Positions 27,872-37,018 of a stretch of 51,736 nt of DNA are shown piece after piece; positions within the stretch are counted from its first letter, which is position 1; each line of letters begins with the position of its first letter. The notes under the pieces are model-generated. The model was not told where the DNA came from. It did no database searches and saw only the letters and a program-made list of their open reading frames with translations. Origin of the DNA: Fidelibacterota bacterium (GTDB taxonomy: Bacteria > Fidelibacterota > Marinisomatia > Marinisomatales > TCS55); assembly GCA_018674655.1 (NCBI GenBank), contig JABGZQ010000061.1:1-51736 (forward strand), written 5' to 3'. The translations under genes were made by a program, and so were the position numbers.

Positions 27872-28021
27872 TATTTTTCTTTTAGCCATTAAATCGGGGG
27901 CAGGGCAGTCCTCACATTTTGGGTCTATTTCTTGGCTCTTCAACTGGTGCATAAAATTTCGAATTACATAAATGAATGCAGCAACCCCGAGAGCCCATGC
28001 CAAAATGGTTTGCCAATCCAT
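27863..28021 (-). CDS. FeoB-associated Cys-rich membrane protein
   Basis: A 52-residue gene. It starts 'MDWQTILAWALGVAAFIYVI', which is a single membrane helix, and ends in a soluble tail with 'CEDCPAPD', a C-x2-C pair that could bind iron. This matches the FeoB-associated Cys-rich protein family, which plays a part like FeoC in some phyla. The ATG shares one base with the stop of feoB (TAATG), so its translation is coupled to feoB. The tail overlaps the converging GNAT gene. Confidence 0.82.
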   Translation of the reverse strand: MDWQTILAWALGVAAFIYVIRNFMHQLKSQEIDPKCEDCPAPDLMAKRKILD

Positions 28022-30129
28022 TAACTAAATCCTAATAACAATCCACCCCGATATACAATAAATGCGCCTGCATAAGCTAAGAAAGTAAGATAACCGATCA
28101 TGAAAAGTGGCCATTTCCATGAGTTGGTTTCTTGGCGCACAATGGCAAAGGTAGCCATACATTGAGCTGCAAAAACATAAAATACCATTAATGCCAATGC
28201 AATTAACGGCGTATATACCGGTGATCCTGTCTTTCCATCAATATCTTGTTGCATAGCTTCCCGTAAATTGACTGTTTCATCTCCCCTATCTTCTACATTA
28301 TATATGGTCGCCATGGTAGAAACCATTACTTCCCGGGCTGCAAATGACGTCAATAATCCTATGCCAATTTTCCAATCAAACCCCAAGGGTCGAATCACCG
28401 GTTCAATTGCATGGCCTATTTTTCCCGCATAACTATAATGAATTGGGTTTTCATTCATATTGGGATCTTCAACTTTGGGGTACGTCGCTAAAAACCAAAG
28501 AACAATAGAGATAGCCATTATTATTTTACCCGCATTGACCATAAATAATTTTCCTCTTATAAATACTTGCCGTATCACAGAACGGAAAATAGGTGCACGA
28601 TATGGCGGCAGCTCCATAATAAAAGTTGATGATGATTTTTCATGGATAAACCGGCTAAATAGTTTAGCCAATACTAAGGCAGTTGCCGTACCCAAAAAAT
28701 ACATCACAACCAATGTTAACCCCTGAAGGTTGAAATATCCTCCGACGGTAACTGGTGGAATAAATGCACTAATCAAGAGGGCATACACTGGTAGCCTAGC
28801 GCTACAACTCATGAGAGGTAAAACTAAAATAGTCACCAAGCGTTCTTTCCAACTATCGATTGTTCGCGCAGACATTATCCCTGGTATCGCACACGCATAA
28901 CCACTCATGAGAGGTAAAATTGATTTTCCGTGAAGCCCCATTTTTGTCATTGCCTTATCTAACATAAAAGCAACCCGTGCCATATAACCCGTATCTTCTA
29001 ATAATGTTAGGAAAAAGCTTAGGATTAGAATTTGAGGTAAAAAAATAATAATGGCACCGACACCACCAATTATTCCTTCCACAAGTACATCACGTAACAT
29101 TCCAGATGGAAAATTGATTAATACAAAATCAGAGACACCATCTATTCCTGCTTGAATCCAATCCATTGGAACTGCAGCCCAAGTAAAAATTGATTGGAAA
29201 ATAAAATATAGAATAGTGATAAATATAGTCGGCCCCATCCAACTATGAGTTAAAACTTGATCCCACCTTTCACTCCTGGTTTCTTTTTGCACGTTGGAGT
29301 TACGCTTTGGTTGAATTGCTGGGATAAATTCATCTATCCATTGATACCTTAAAGCCGCTTCCAAAGATTCAATGGGATAACCCAATTCTGAAATAGTTTG
29401 ACGGCATTGTTCAAATTGCACATCATCATATTCAACGAATGAATTCGATGAAATCTGCCTTAAAGTATGTGCTACCGCAAATTTTTTGGATAGTAGCTTT
29501 CGATTTAATAAAAGATCAAACGCGTGAGAGACACGTGGATCTAACCATGGTGTTTTATTATCCATCTCCTGCAAAACATCCATTGACTTTAAAATAGATT
29601 TTTTTAAATCATCTAAGCCCTGATTCATTTTGGCTGAAATAGGCACAACAGCAGCCACCCCTAATTCTCTCTCTAATTTTTTATAATCTATTTGACTTTC
29701 ATGATCGACCCTATCCATCATATTTAAAGCAATTACCATTGGGATATTTAAGTCCAGAAGTTGAGTAGTGAGGTATAAATTTCTAGCCAAATTCGATGCG
29801 TCTACTACAGAAACGATTATTGACGGCGGATCCTCACCTTTAGCCCATTCCAAAACCTGATCTGAGACTATTTGTTCATCAAACGATTCTGCCGATAGAC
29901 TATAAGTACCCGGTAGGTCTAATAAATCAAATACCTTTTCCCTTTCGTTAAAAACAGCGCCTATTTTTTTTTCTACTGTTATACCTGGATAATTGGATAC
30001 TTTTTGGTTTAATCCTGTGAGAAGATTAAATATGGCTGTTTTCCCACAATTTGGATTCCCAAGCAATGCAACCCATTTTCTTTGATTCTCGCCTGTTTGC
30101 TTCAAAGGTGTAAAGTCCGATTTTTTCAT
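28021..30129 (-). CDS. feoB: Ferrous iron transporter FeoB
   Basis: Inner-membrane GTP-dependent Fe(II) importer. The 702-residue protein opens with the G domain ('GNPNCGKTAIFNLLTG', about 24-39; 'DLPGTYSL' for G3; 'NMMD' for G4), followed by the guanine-dissociation-inhibitor helices. The membrane part has the two gate repeats, including 'FLPQILILSFFLTLLEDTGY', 'MSGYACAIPGIMSART' and 'LPLMSCSARLPVY' with the conserved Cys. Translation is coupled to feoA (ATGA overlap) and to the downstream Cys-rich protein (TAATG). Confidence 0.97.
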   Translation of the reverse strand: MKKSDFTPLKQTGENQRKWVALLGNPNCGKTAIFNLLTGLNQKVSNYPGITVEKKIGAVFNEREKVFDLLDLPGTYSLSAESFDEQIVSDQVLEWAKGEDPPSIIVSVVDASNLARNLYLTTQLLDLNIPMVIALNMMDRVDHESQIDYKKLERELGVAAVVPISAKMNQGLDDLKKSILKSMDVLQEMDNKTPWLDPRVSHAFDLLLNRKLLSKKFAVAHTLRQISSNSFVEYDDVQFEQCRQTISELGYPIESLEAALRYQWIDEFIPAIQPKRNSNVQKETRSERWDQVLTHSWMGPTIFITILYFIFQSIFTWAAVPMDWIQAGIDGVSDFVLINFPSGMLRDVLVEGIIGGVGAIIIFLPQILILSFFLTLLEDTGYMARVAFMLDKAMTKMGLHGKSILPLMSGYACAIPGIMSARTIDSWKERLVTILVLPLMSCSARLPVYALLISAFIPPVTVGGYFNLQGLTLVVMYFLGTATALVLAKLFSRFIHEKSSSTFIMELPPYRAPIFRSVIRQVFIRGKLFMVNAGKIIMAISIVLWFLATYPKVEDPNMNENPIHYSYAGKIGHAIEPVIRPLGFDWKIGIGLLTSFAAREVMVSTMATIYNVEDRGDETVNLREAMQQDIDGKTGSPVYTPLIALALMVFYVFAAQCMATFAIVRQETNSWKWPLFMIGYLTFLAYAGAFIVYRGGLLLGFS

Positions 30130-30344
30130 TTTATATCAACCATTTTAGCATCATCCCATCGAATGGATAAATAAGATTCACGTACTTTAATTTCAACTGG
30201 CCCTTTGAATGGCGTTCGTTTAATTAACCGAATTTCTATTCCTGAAAGAAGACCCAACTCTACTAAGCGAGTTTGTAAATGATGATCTCCATTGATACTT
30301 TCTATGGTTCCGACTTCCCCAGGTTTCATATTATTGAGTGTCAT
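30126..30344 (-). CDS. feoA: Ferrous iron transport protein FeoA
   Basis: A 72-residue SH3-like protein that partners FeoB in the cytoplasm. Typical landmarks are 'LNNMKPGEVGTIESI', 'RLVELGLLSGIEIRL' and 'VEIKVRESYLSIRWDDA'. It overlaps the upstream fur gene and the downstream feoB gene by four bases each (ATGA), so fur-feoA-feoB-Cys protein is a single coupled operon. Confidence 0.95.
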   Translation of the reverse strand: MTLNNMKPGEVGTIESINGDHHLQTRLVELGLLSGIEIRLIKRTPFKGPVEIKVRESYLSIRWDDAKMVDIK

Positions 30345-30769
30345 TTGGTACTACATTCATCACAAATAATAAATAATTGATGGATATGGCGTATCAGTTT
30401 ATAGCCATGTTTTTTGATGATAGCATCTTGTCGTGATTCTATTAAATCATCCATGAATTCTTCAATCTTTCCACATTGAACACATATTAAGTGGTCGTGA
30501 TGGGCTGTATCTATTTTATGTTCATAACGCGCCCTACCATCACCTAAGTCTAACTTTCTAATGAGTTTATTTTTAACAAGAACATCAATGGTACGATACA
30601 CCGTGGCTCTGGAGACATCACTTCCAGATTGACGGATATCCATATATATTTCTTCGGCATCCCGATGGTCATCCGTTGCACAAAGCTCATCCCATACAGA
30701 CTGACGCTGAATCGTATAACGCAATCCTTCTTTTTTTAACGCTTGTTTTAACAGATCATAATTCGCCAT
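30341..30769 (-). CDS. fur: Fur-family ferric uptake regulator
   Basis: A 142-residue winged-helix repressor. The DNA-recognition region is 'GSDVSRATVYRTIDVLVK'. The metal sites are visible as 'HKIDTAHHDHLICVQCGKIE' and the C-terminal 'CDEC', so both the regulatory site and the structural Zn site with two CxxC pairs are present. Its position as first gene of the feo operon points to an iron-sensing Fur rather than PerR or Zur, although the sequence alone cannot settle that. It probably represses its own operon through the box at 30788-30802. Confidence 0.93.
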   Translation of the reverse strand: MANYDLLKQALKKEGLRYTIQRQSVWDELCATDDHRDAEEIYMDIRQSGSDVSRATVYRTIDVLVKNKLIRKLDLGDGRARYEHKIDTAHHDHLICVQCGKIEEFMDDLIESRQDAIIKKHGYKLIRHIHQLFIICDECSTK

Positions 30770-30787
30770 GATAGATTCCCTCCTTAT

Positions 30788-30802
30788 TGATAATGAGTCT
30801 CA
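30788..30802 (-). promoter_or_regulatory. Probable Fur box upstream of fur-feoAB
   Basis: TGATAAT at 30788-30794, one central base, and AGTCTCA at 30796-30802 match the 7-1-7 Fur consensus (TGATAAT-N-ATTATCA) at 12 of 14 arm positions. The site lies 19 to 33 bases upstream of the fur start codon. Binding here would give iron-dependent autoregulation of the whole feo operon. Confidence 0.65.
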
Positions 30803-30888
30803 GAATTTAACAAAGGAATCCAGTTGAATTAAAGAAAAATTATAATTTATAACGATTGGCTTGGGGTAAAATCAATAAAGATCTACCC

Positions 30889-33072
30889 CTAATCTTCCGG
30901 GGATTCAACCTTTTTTAAATTGGCAAATTTCACCACAAGTTTTTTCTTTAACCCATCTTTAAATACAATACCCACCCGTTGGTTTTCTCCTTGACCGCTC
31001 AATGCCATGACCTTACCAACACCAAATATGGCATGTTCTACATAATCACCAACCCGGAAATCATCAAATACAACTACAGTTCTACTTACAGCTGTTTTTG
31101 TAAATCGACCTGGGCGGCCACCGATCACTTTTCGTGTCAAAGCAGATGTAAATGAAATCTTCTCAAGTTTATCTTCCGGCATTTCATAAACAAAGCGAGA
31201 TACCATTCCATATAATTCATCTGAACCAATCCTTCTCCGGTGATTGGCATACATGAGATAGACTTTCTTCATCGCACGGGTAAGACCCACATAGAACAAT
31301 CGCCTTTCTTCCTCTAATTTTTCAGCTGATTCTAAGGCACTATATAAAGGAAATAAACCATCCTCTAAACCGGTGATAAAGATAACTGGAAATTCTAGAC
31401 CTTTTGCTGAATGAAGCGTCATTAACGTGACACGATTTGTTTCATCATTCCATTGATCTAAGTCCGTTAATAAAGAAACTTCCTCTAAATATTGAGACAA
31501 TCCACCATCAGGCATTCTCAACATAAATTCATCCACACTCTTGAGAAATTCCATAACATTTTCAAGACGTTCTTGATCTTCAGGCGCACTACTTTCACGG
31601 TAATATCGAATAATTCCTGCCTCCTCTACTAGGGCACGAACCAATTCACCTGCATTGAGTTTGGGTAATAACTCATTATATTTTTTAATTATAGTATAAA
31701 AGGTTGTTAAGGAATCTGCTTGTTTTCCACGGATACCCATTTCCTCAGGTGAACATAACACTTCTACCATTTCTGTTTTTTTCTTTGATGCTTGAATAAC
31801 GCATTTATCCACAGTTTTCATACCAATCCCCCGTGGAGGGAAGTTGATAACGCGACGTAAAGATATTGTATCTTTTGGATTTACAATTAAAGAAAGATAA
31901 CCAATTAAATTTTTAATTTCTTTTCTTTCATAAAATCGAAATCCTCCCACAATATTATAGGGAATCCCTGATCTACGAAAGGCATCTTCTAAAGATCGGG
32001 ATTGAGAATTGGTACGATATAAAACGGCGAAATCACTAAAATTGCGTTTCTGAAGTTTGATTTCTTTCTCCAAAGCATTGATGACAGCATCCGCTTCTTC
32101 CATCTCGTCGTTTGTTTCAATCAATCCTAATTTTTCTCCCGCACCATTGTGAGGGATAAGTTCTTTCGGGGCACGATTTTTATTATTTTTAACTACTGAG
32201 GATGCCGCTTCAAGGATATGGGCAGTAGAACGATAATTTTTTTCTAATTTAAATACTTCACAATTGCCAAAATTCTTTTCGAAATCTAGGATATTCCGAA
32301 TATCGGCACCTCTCCAGCCATAAATGGATTGATCATCATCTCCAACCACACAAATCTGGTGGTGTCCATCGGCTAAATATTTTACAAACATAAATTGGGG
32401 TTTGTTCGTGTCTTGATATTCGTCAACAAGAATATATTGCCATTTCTCACGATATTTTTCCAGTATTTTTGGGTGTTTTTCAAAAATAGTTAATGGAAGA
32501 ATTAATAGATCATCGAAATCAACTGCATTATTTTTAATCAATGCTTTTTGATACTTATCATATATATCTGCATACGTTTTTTCAAGTACTAAATGGGCCT
32601 TCTTTTTTGCTTCAATAGGATTAATCAATTTATTTTTAAAATAACTGATTTTATGCCTCACCTCCTGAGGTGTTACATAATTTTTGGGGATATCCATAGA
32701 TTCAATAACAACCTTTACGAGTGATTTTTGATCTTGAACATCAAAAATAGAGAAATCTGGAGTATACCCAAGGTTGTGAATTTCCTTTCGCAAAATCCGA
32801 GCACAAATAGAATGAAATGTACCAATATTTAAAATTGATTCTTTCCCTGGGACCAATTTAATTACACGCTCTTTCATTTCCTGAGCTGCTTTATTGGTAA
32901 AAGTGACGGCAAGAATATTTTCTGCAGGAATCAGATTTTTCTGGATGAGATGGGCAATCTTATGGGTCAATACTCTCGTTTTTCCACTACCAGCTCCCGC
33001 AAAGATTAATACTGGCTTACCGAAGGCTTCTACTGCTGCTTTTTGTACTTTATTTAGATTTTTTTTACTCAT
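30889..33072 (-). CDS. pcrA: ATP-dependent DNA helicase UvrD/PcrA
   Basis: 3'-5' superfamily 1 helicase for excision repair and replication-fork maintenance. The 727-residue protein has Walker A 'FAGAGSGKTRVLTHKI' (about 24-39), motif II 'VDEYQDTN', 'GDDDQSIYGWRGAD' (motif III), 'LTLDQWNDETNRVTLMTLHSAK'-type regions split over motifs IV-V, and 'FYVGLTRAMKKVYL' (motif VI). The C-terminus ends in the PcrA-type small beta domain ('VGDYVEHAIFGVGKVM') that binds RNA polymerase in relatives. The gene stands five bases after mltG. Confidence 0.95.
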   Translation of the reverse strand: MSKKNLNKVQKAAVEAFGKPVLIFAGAGSGKTRVLTHKIAHLIQKNLIPAENILAVTFTNKAAQEMKERVIKLVPGKESILNIGTFHSICARILRKEIHNLGYTPDFSIFDVQDQKSLVKVVIESMDIPKNYVTPQEVRHKISYFKNKLINPIEAKKKAHLVLEKTYADIYDKYQKALIKNNAVDFDDLLILPLTIFEKHPKILEKYREKWQYILVDEYQDTNKPQFMFVKYLADGHHQICVVGDDDQSIYGWRGADIRNILDFEKNFGNCEVFKLEKNYRSTAHILEAASSVVKNNKNRAPKELIPHNGAGEKLGLIETNDEMEEADAVINALEKEIKLQKRNFSDFAVLYRTNSQSRSLEDAFRRSGIPYNIVGGFRFYERKEIKNLIGYLSLIVNPKDTISLRRVINFPPRGIGMKTVDKCVIQASKKKTEMVEVLCSPEEMGIRGKQADSLTTFYTIIKKYNELLPKLNAGELVRALVEEAGIIRYYRESSAPEDQERLENVMEFLKSVDEFMLRMPDGGLSQYLEEVSLLTDLDQWNDETNRVTLMTLHSAKGLEFPVIFITGLEDGLFPLYSALESAEKLEEERRLFYVGLTRAMKKVYLMYANHRRRIGSDELYGMVSRFVYEMPEDKLEKISFTSALTRKVIGGRPGRFTKTAVSRTVVVFDDFRVGDYVEHAIFGVGKVMALSGQGENQRVGIVFKDGLKKKLVVKFANLKKVESPED

Positions 33073-33077
33073 ATTTA

Positions 33078-34130
33078 CTATTCTTGTCCATTTTTTGCTT
33101 TCTGTCTTCTGGCCAATCGTTGAAGTTTATGAAACTTTCGTTTTGCAGTATTGTGTTCTTTTTGTGTCCTGGAAAATGTATGATATCCGTCGCCTTTTGC
33201 CACAAAGTATAAATATTCAGTATTTGCTGGATATAAAGCTGCTTTAATAGACTCAAATCCTGGGTTATTTATGGGTCCTGGTGGAAGCCCATAATTTAAA
33301 TATGTATTATATGGCGATTTGATTTTCAAATCTTTGTTTAATAATCGACGCGGTCCATCATCGACGATATATTGTATAGTGGGATCTGCTTGAAGCCGCA
33401 TTCCTTTATCAAGCCGATTATGATACACACCTGAAATTACCGGTCGCTCTGTATTATAAATTGCCTCTCCCTCGATGATTGAAGCCAATGTAATCACTTC
33501 CTTTTCTGACATATTCAACTTTTTCATTCGATCTTTAAATTCATCAATAAAATGGTTTTTATACTCTTCCACCATTCGATTGATTATTTCTTGAGAGGAT
33601 TCATCTTCGGAAAAACGGTAAGTTTCCGGAAAAAGATAGCCTTCAAATGAATCACCATCAATCCCCCATTTCCAGAGTAATAACTCATTTTTACACGCTA
33701 TTTCAAATTCGTGCGGATCTATCCCCAGTTTGTTTTCTAATTCTTTTGCAATCATTGCTATTGTCCATCCCTCTAAGATGGCCACCCGCTTATTCAAATG
33801 AATACCATTAACCAATTGATTAATGATATCAAAATTGGTTTGTGCTTTTACAAGCTTAAAACGACCCGCTGGAAAATCTTTTTCATATCCCAATGTTTTT
33901 ACAGCCAACTTAAAAGAACGCGTATTTCGAATCACATTGTGATCCTTCAAATTCGCACCTACCTCTTGGAGGGACGCGCCTTTTTGGATGGTCACTTTCA
34001 CAGAATCATAGGGGTTACCTTGGGGCCAAAATAATACTAGGCTATAAAAAGCCAATAGTATGCCCAGTACCACCGCAGCCATAATCCCAATAAAAGATTG
34101 ACCCAGATGAAATGGAGATTTATTCATCAT
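33078..34130 (-). CDS. mltG: Endolytic transglycosylase MltG
   Basis: Cleaves nascent glycan strands and sets their length. The 350-residue protein has one N-terminal membrane helix (about 14-33), a LysM-like segment, and the YceG domain with the catalytic Glu in 'LASIIEGEAIYNTERPVISG', then 'NRLDKGMRLQADPTIQYIV' and 'SPYNTYLNYGLPPGPINNPG'. It lies directly upstream of pcrA. It has a long basic C-terminal tail after 'HTFSRTQKEHN', which is a little longer than in E. coli. Confidence 0.95.
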   Translation of the reverse strand: MMNKSPFHLGQSFIGIMAAVVLGILLAFYSLVLFWPQGNPYDSVKVTIQKGASLQEVGANLKDHNVIRNTRSFKLAVKTLGYEKDFPAGRFKLVKAQTNFDIINQLVNGIHLNKRVAILEGWTIAMIAKELENKLGIDPHEFEIACKNELLLWKWGIDGDSFEGYLFPETYRFSEDESSQEIINRMVEEYKNHFIDEFKDRMKKLNMSEKEVITLASIIEGEAIYNTERPVISGVYHNRLDKGMRLQADPTIQYIVDDGPRRLLNKDLKIKSPYNTYLNYGLPPGPINNPGFESIKAALYPANTEYLYFVAKGDGYHTFSRTQKEHNTAKRKFHKLQRLARRQKAKNGQE

Positions 34131-34266
34131 TTTCGGGGGCGAAATCTATTGGTTTAACTGTATTCATAGCAAATTTTATTGTGTCTTTTTTTAGAATCAA
34201 CAAAATGATTAAAATCTGAAAAACAGATTGGTAGACCAAAGTGGTAATTGTAATTTTGCCGTCGCT

Positions 34267-34497
34267 ATGAAGGATAAAAAAAGTAATAATGGCGTTCATC
34301 TATTCGAAGGATGGGCATTTGGAAAAATTAATTATATTATTTTTTCCATTGGAATTGGATTGCTTTTAGCTGGGTATACATTGATGGCTAATGGTTCTGT
34401 AAATAGCTTTCAAAGCATATCACTATCACCAATACTCCTTTTTTTAGGATATATTGTTGTGATACCTCTGGCTTTAGTTTACCGAGAAAATAAGTAA
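34267..34497 (+). CDS. DUF3098-like small membrane protein
   Basis: A 76-residue protein from the ATG at 34267. It has a short charged start ('MKDKKSNNG') and 'FGKINYIIFSIGIGLLLAGY', then a second helix after 'ISLSPILLFLGYIVVI'. The F-G-x-x-N-Y opening, a Ser/Asn-rich loop and the L-x-P-I-L second helix match DUF3098 proteins of Bacteroidota and relatives. Their function is unknown. It precedes tRNA-Asp on the same strand. A TTG 13 codons upstream (34228) would add residues with no family likeness. Confidence 0.65.
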   Translation: MKDKKSNNGVHLFEGWAFGKINYIIFSIGIGLLLAGYTLMANGSVNSFQSISLSPILLFLGYIVVIPLALVYRENK

Positions 34498-34513
34498 AGC
34501 TTATTTACAGTTT

Positions 34514-34587
<74 letters not shown>

Positions 34588-34595
34588 CCGGACAG

Positions 34596-34632
34596 GGGTC
34601 AGGATGAACACTTCATTCTGGCCCTTTTTTTT
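34596..34632 (+). terminator. Rho-independent terminator after tRNA-Asp
   Basis: GGG-T-CAG-G-ATGAA (34596-34608) pairs with TTCAT-T-CTG-G-CCC (34612-34624), leaving a tight loop, and is followed by eight T residues. It ends the tRNA transcript, probably shared with the DUF3098-like gene. Confidence 0.85.
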
Positions 34633-34714
34633 ATCTAAATGTAATGTGTAAATATTATCCTTTCGCTAAAAGTAATTATATATATTTGGTTCATTATAGA
34701 AATTTCTATTTGCA

Positions 34715-36883
34715 TTAAAACCTTAATTTGATTCCTCCATTAATAACAAAACCATCAACTGGTGCATAAATGTCATTGAAAATTGGATTGGAAATTGGCC
34801 CAGAATAAATCTCATCGAACTTTGTCTGTCGCGTATCTGTAAAATTTTCAAAGTTTATAAATAATGAATAATTTCCCCATATTCTTTCGGTCATTAATCC
34901 AAATATCCAATACGCATTCCCGGTTCTGCCATCGTTTAATTTTTGCTGACTAAAATAATATGCTTCCAAACCAATTCTTATTTTATCATGCACTTCATAT
35001 ATGAGCACATTATTCAATCGATGAGGAGCCACCAGTGGAATTTTTACTGTTTCTTCCTCAAAATGTTGTTTCACATCAGCAAAAGTATGACCAATAAATA
35101 GTTTAAAATGTTCATAGGAAAGTTTAATGTTAGTTTCAACACCTTGAGAAATAATTTGATTGCTTGATTGTAGGAATTCGTATTTTCCTAATATTGGCTC
35201 AAGCGTGATTGGATTTTCTATGTTTGTATAAAATATTAAAGAATTAATACTGAAAATCAATTTATCTGTTAAAGTGGTTCTATAATTAATATCAAAATTG
35301 CTACCGAAAGATTCCTCAGCATTTATATTATGGTTATTAATAGGGCTCACATTTCTAAAATTTAATTTTTCTGAATCCTCTGTGAAAACAGTTGGCATTT
35401 TATATCCCATACCACCCCCCACTCTGAATGTTAATTTTTGATTGGCTTTCATCAACATAGAAAATCGTGGTAATATAAATAGCCCATATTCATCCTGATG
35501 ATCTAAGCGAAGACCGGTTTCCAAATGCATCTTCTCTGAAATATTCCAAGTATTTTGTACAAAACCACCTAATGTTAAGTGGTGATAATCTACCTTTACA
35601 GTTGAGTCAATCTTTTCTTGAGAAAATCGATCAGTCAAAAGATTTAGACCAGCCACCCACTCCAACCGTTCACCAATATTTCTAATATTCAATTCGCTGA
35701 ATGAAGTTAATTGTAAACCAGAGAAATTATAGTTGGGGATTTCCGCACTTCGTTTATAGCTACTGATAGTATTTTTTATAGATATTCTTGATTTTTCTGA
35801 TTGTTGATGTGTCAAATCAAACAAGGTACTAAATCGAGTTGTTTTATTATTTTCAAAATAAGTATGTATACTATCAGACCTCCCTTGAATATAGTCTAAA
35901 TCGCCCCCTATTCTATCTTCTAAAGTGCTATTAAATCCTAAGTTAAAAGATGTTATATCATTAAGATAAACGTATACTTTTGGATTGAATGTTAAACGCT
36001 CAAATTTCGGGATTGCAGTAAGACCTATGTTTGCAGGATCGTAGGGTGAGCCCATATTATAAGATGTAAAAATGGTAGTTCCAATTTTTTCATTTTTTTT
36101 CGAATAAAAACCACTGACATCTAATCCCTTAGCAGAAGTTCCATTCAGTAAAAAACTATAGTAATTTTCTTTTTCTGGGATTCGGGAAACAAGATTAACC
36201 AGTCCTGCAATTGCTCCACCACCATATAGTGTTGATGCAGCCCCTTTTATTACCTCTACTTGCCGTAAATCAAGAGGAACGATTTGCAGTAAACTTAATC
36301 CACCCGAGAATCCTGAATATAATGGAAATCCATCCTTCAATATCTGTGTGTATTTTCCATCAAGTCCTTGTATGCGAATACTGGAATTATAAGATGTAGC
36401 AGATGTTTGTTGTGTTTGAATGCCAGTGCTTTCATTGAGTAACATTCGAATATCACCGGGTTTCATATTTCCTTTTTCATCCAATTCTTCACCTGATATG
36501 GCTTCAACTCTTGTAGGCTCATCGTCAATCGTTCTACTAGACCGCGTTGTTAGAACATAGACTGCTTCCATTTCCTCTGCATCATGTTGAAGGAAAATTT
36601 CTAATGGGCTATTTTGATTCAATGGAAAATCAAAATTAATTGACCATTCTTTATACCCTATATAAGTGATATTGATTTGGTGGTTTCCATTGGGCACATT
36701 GATAACTTCCACGAAACCGTCTGCATTAGTCGTTGCTCCAATACTTGTACTTTCTACAAATACATTAGCACCAACCAATGGATTATTACTTTCTTGATCC
36801 TTTACGGTTGCCTGAAAGATATTTTGGCACCAAACAAATGTTTGATAGAAGAATAGAACTAATAAGAAATTTATTATTTTCAT
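34715..36883 (-). CDS. TonB-dependent receptor, substrate unknown
   Basis: A 722-residue outer-membrane receptor. Signal peptide at 1-19. CarboxypepD-like domain at about 22-95 ('ATVKDQESNNPLVGANVFVE'). Plug at about 115-235 with 'GDIRMLLNESTGIQTQ', 'SIRIQGLDGKYTQILKDG' and 'VEVIKGAASTLYGGGAIAG'. Then the barrel, ending 'VINGGIKLRF' with the C-terminal Phe. The plug resembles siderophore- and metal-type receptors rather than SusC. No SusD-like partner, Fur box or riboswitch is next to it. It lies downstream of the purine-type operon in the same direction but is separated by a terminator, so I do not assign it to that pathway. Confidence 0.85.
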   Translation of the reverse strand: MKIINFLLVLFFYQTFVWCQNIFQATVKDQESNNPLVGANVFVESTSIGATTNADGFVEVINVPNGNHQINITYIGYKEWSINFDFPLNQNSPLEIFLQHDAEEMEAVYVLTTRSSRTIDDEPTRVEAISGEELDEKGNMKPGDIRMLLNESTGIQTQQTSATSYNSSIRIQGLDGKYTQILKDGFPLYSGFSGGLSLLQIVPLDLRQVEVIKGAASTLYGGGAIAGLVNLVSRIPEKENYYSFLLNGTSAKGLDVSGFYSKKNEKIGTTIFTSYNMGSPYDPANIGLTAIPKFERLTFNPKVYVYLNDITSFNLGFNSTLEDRIGGDLDYIQGRSDSIHTYFENNKTTRFSTLFDLTHQQSEKSRISIKNTISSYKRSAEIPNYNFSGLQLTSFSELNIRNIGERLEWVAGLNLLTDRFSQEKIDSTVKVDYHHLTLGGFVQNTWNISEKMHLETGLRLDHQDEYGLFILPRFSMLMKANQKLTFRVGGGMGYKMPTVFTEDSEKLNFRNVSPINNHNINAEESFGSNFDINYRTTLTDKLIFSINSLIFYTNIENPITLEPILGKYEFLQSSNQIISQGVETNIKLSYEHFKLFIGHTFADVKQHFEEETVKIPLVAPHRLNNVLIYEVHDKIRIGLEAYYFSQQKLNDGRTGNAYWIFGLMTERIWGNYSLFINFENFTDTRQTKFDEIYSGPISNPIFNDIYAPVDGFVINGGIKLRF

Positions 36884-36948
36884 TTTTCCCTTTAATTAAT
36901 ATATATCTAATCCTCACATATGAATGTAAGAACAAATAGCGGGAAAAC

Positions 36949-36990
36949 AAAAAAACCCGTTTTCTCATCGAGAGATCTGGGTTTTTTATT
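36949..36990 (-). terminator. Terminator after the purine-type operon
   Basis: AAACCC at 36953-36958 and GGGTTT at 36979-36984 form a stem with partial pairing inside the loop (TCTC/GAGA around 36962-36974). A and T runs flank it on both sides, so it can work in either direction. It lies 29 bases after the ygeY stop (minus strand) and ahead of the TonB receptor gene. Confidence 0.65.
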
Positions 36991-37018
36991 TTATGCTATT
37001 TATTAATATGATCTGGTT

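Noticed and set aside
30863-30889. Inverted repeat GGGGTA/TACCCC after the helicase gene as a terminator.
   Set aside because: The loop is long (15 bases) and no T run follows on the minus strand.
34228-34266. TTG start for the DUF3098-like gene.
   Set aside because: The ATG at 34267 gives a protein that begins at the usual point. The extra residues show no likeness, and no ribosome site precedes the TTG.
34696-34709. Perfect 14-base palindrome ATAGAAATTTCTAT in the gap after the tRNA terminator.
   Set aside because: Short AT-rich palindromes are common in this composition. There is no T run or nearby gene start to give it a role.
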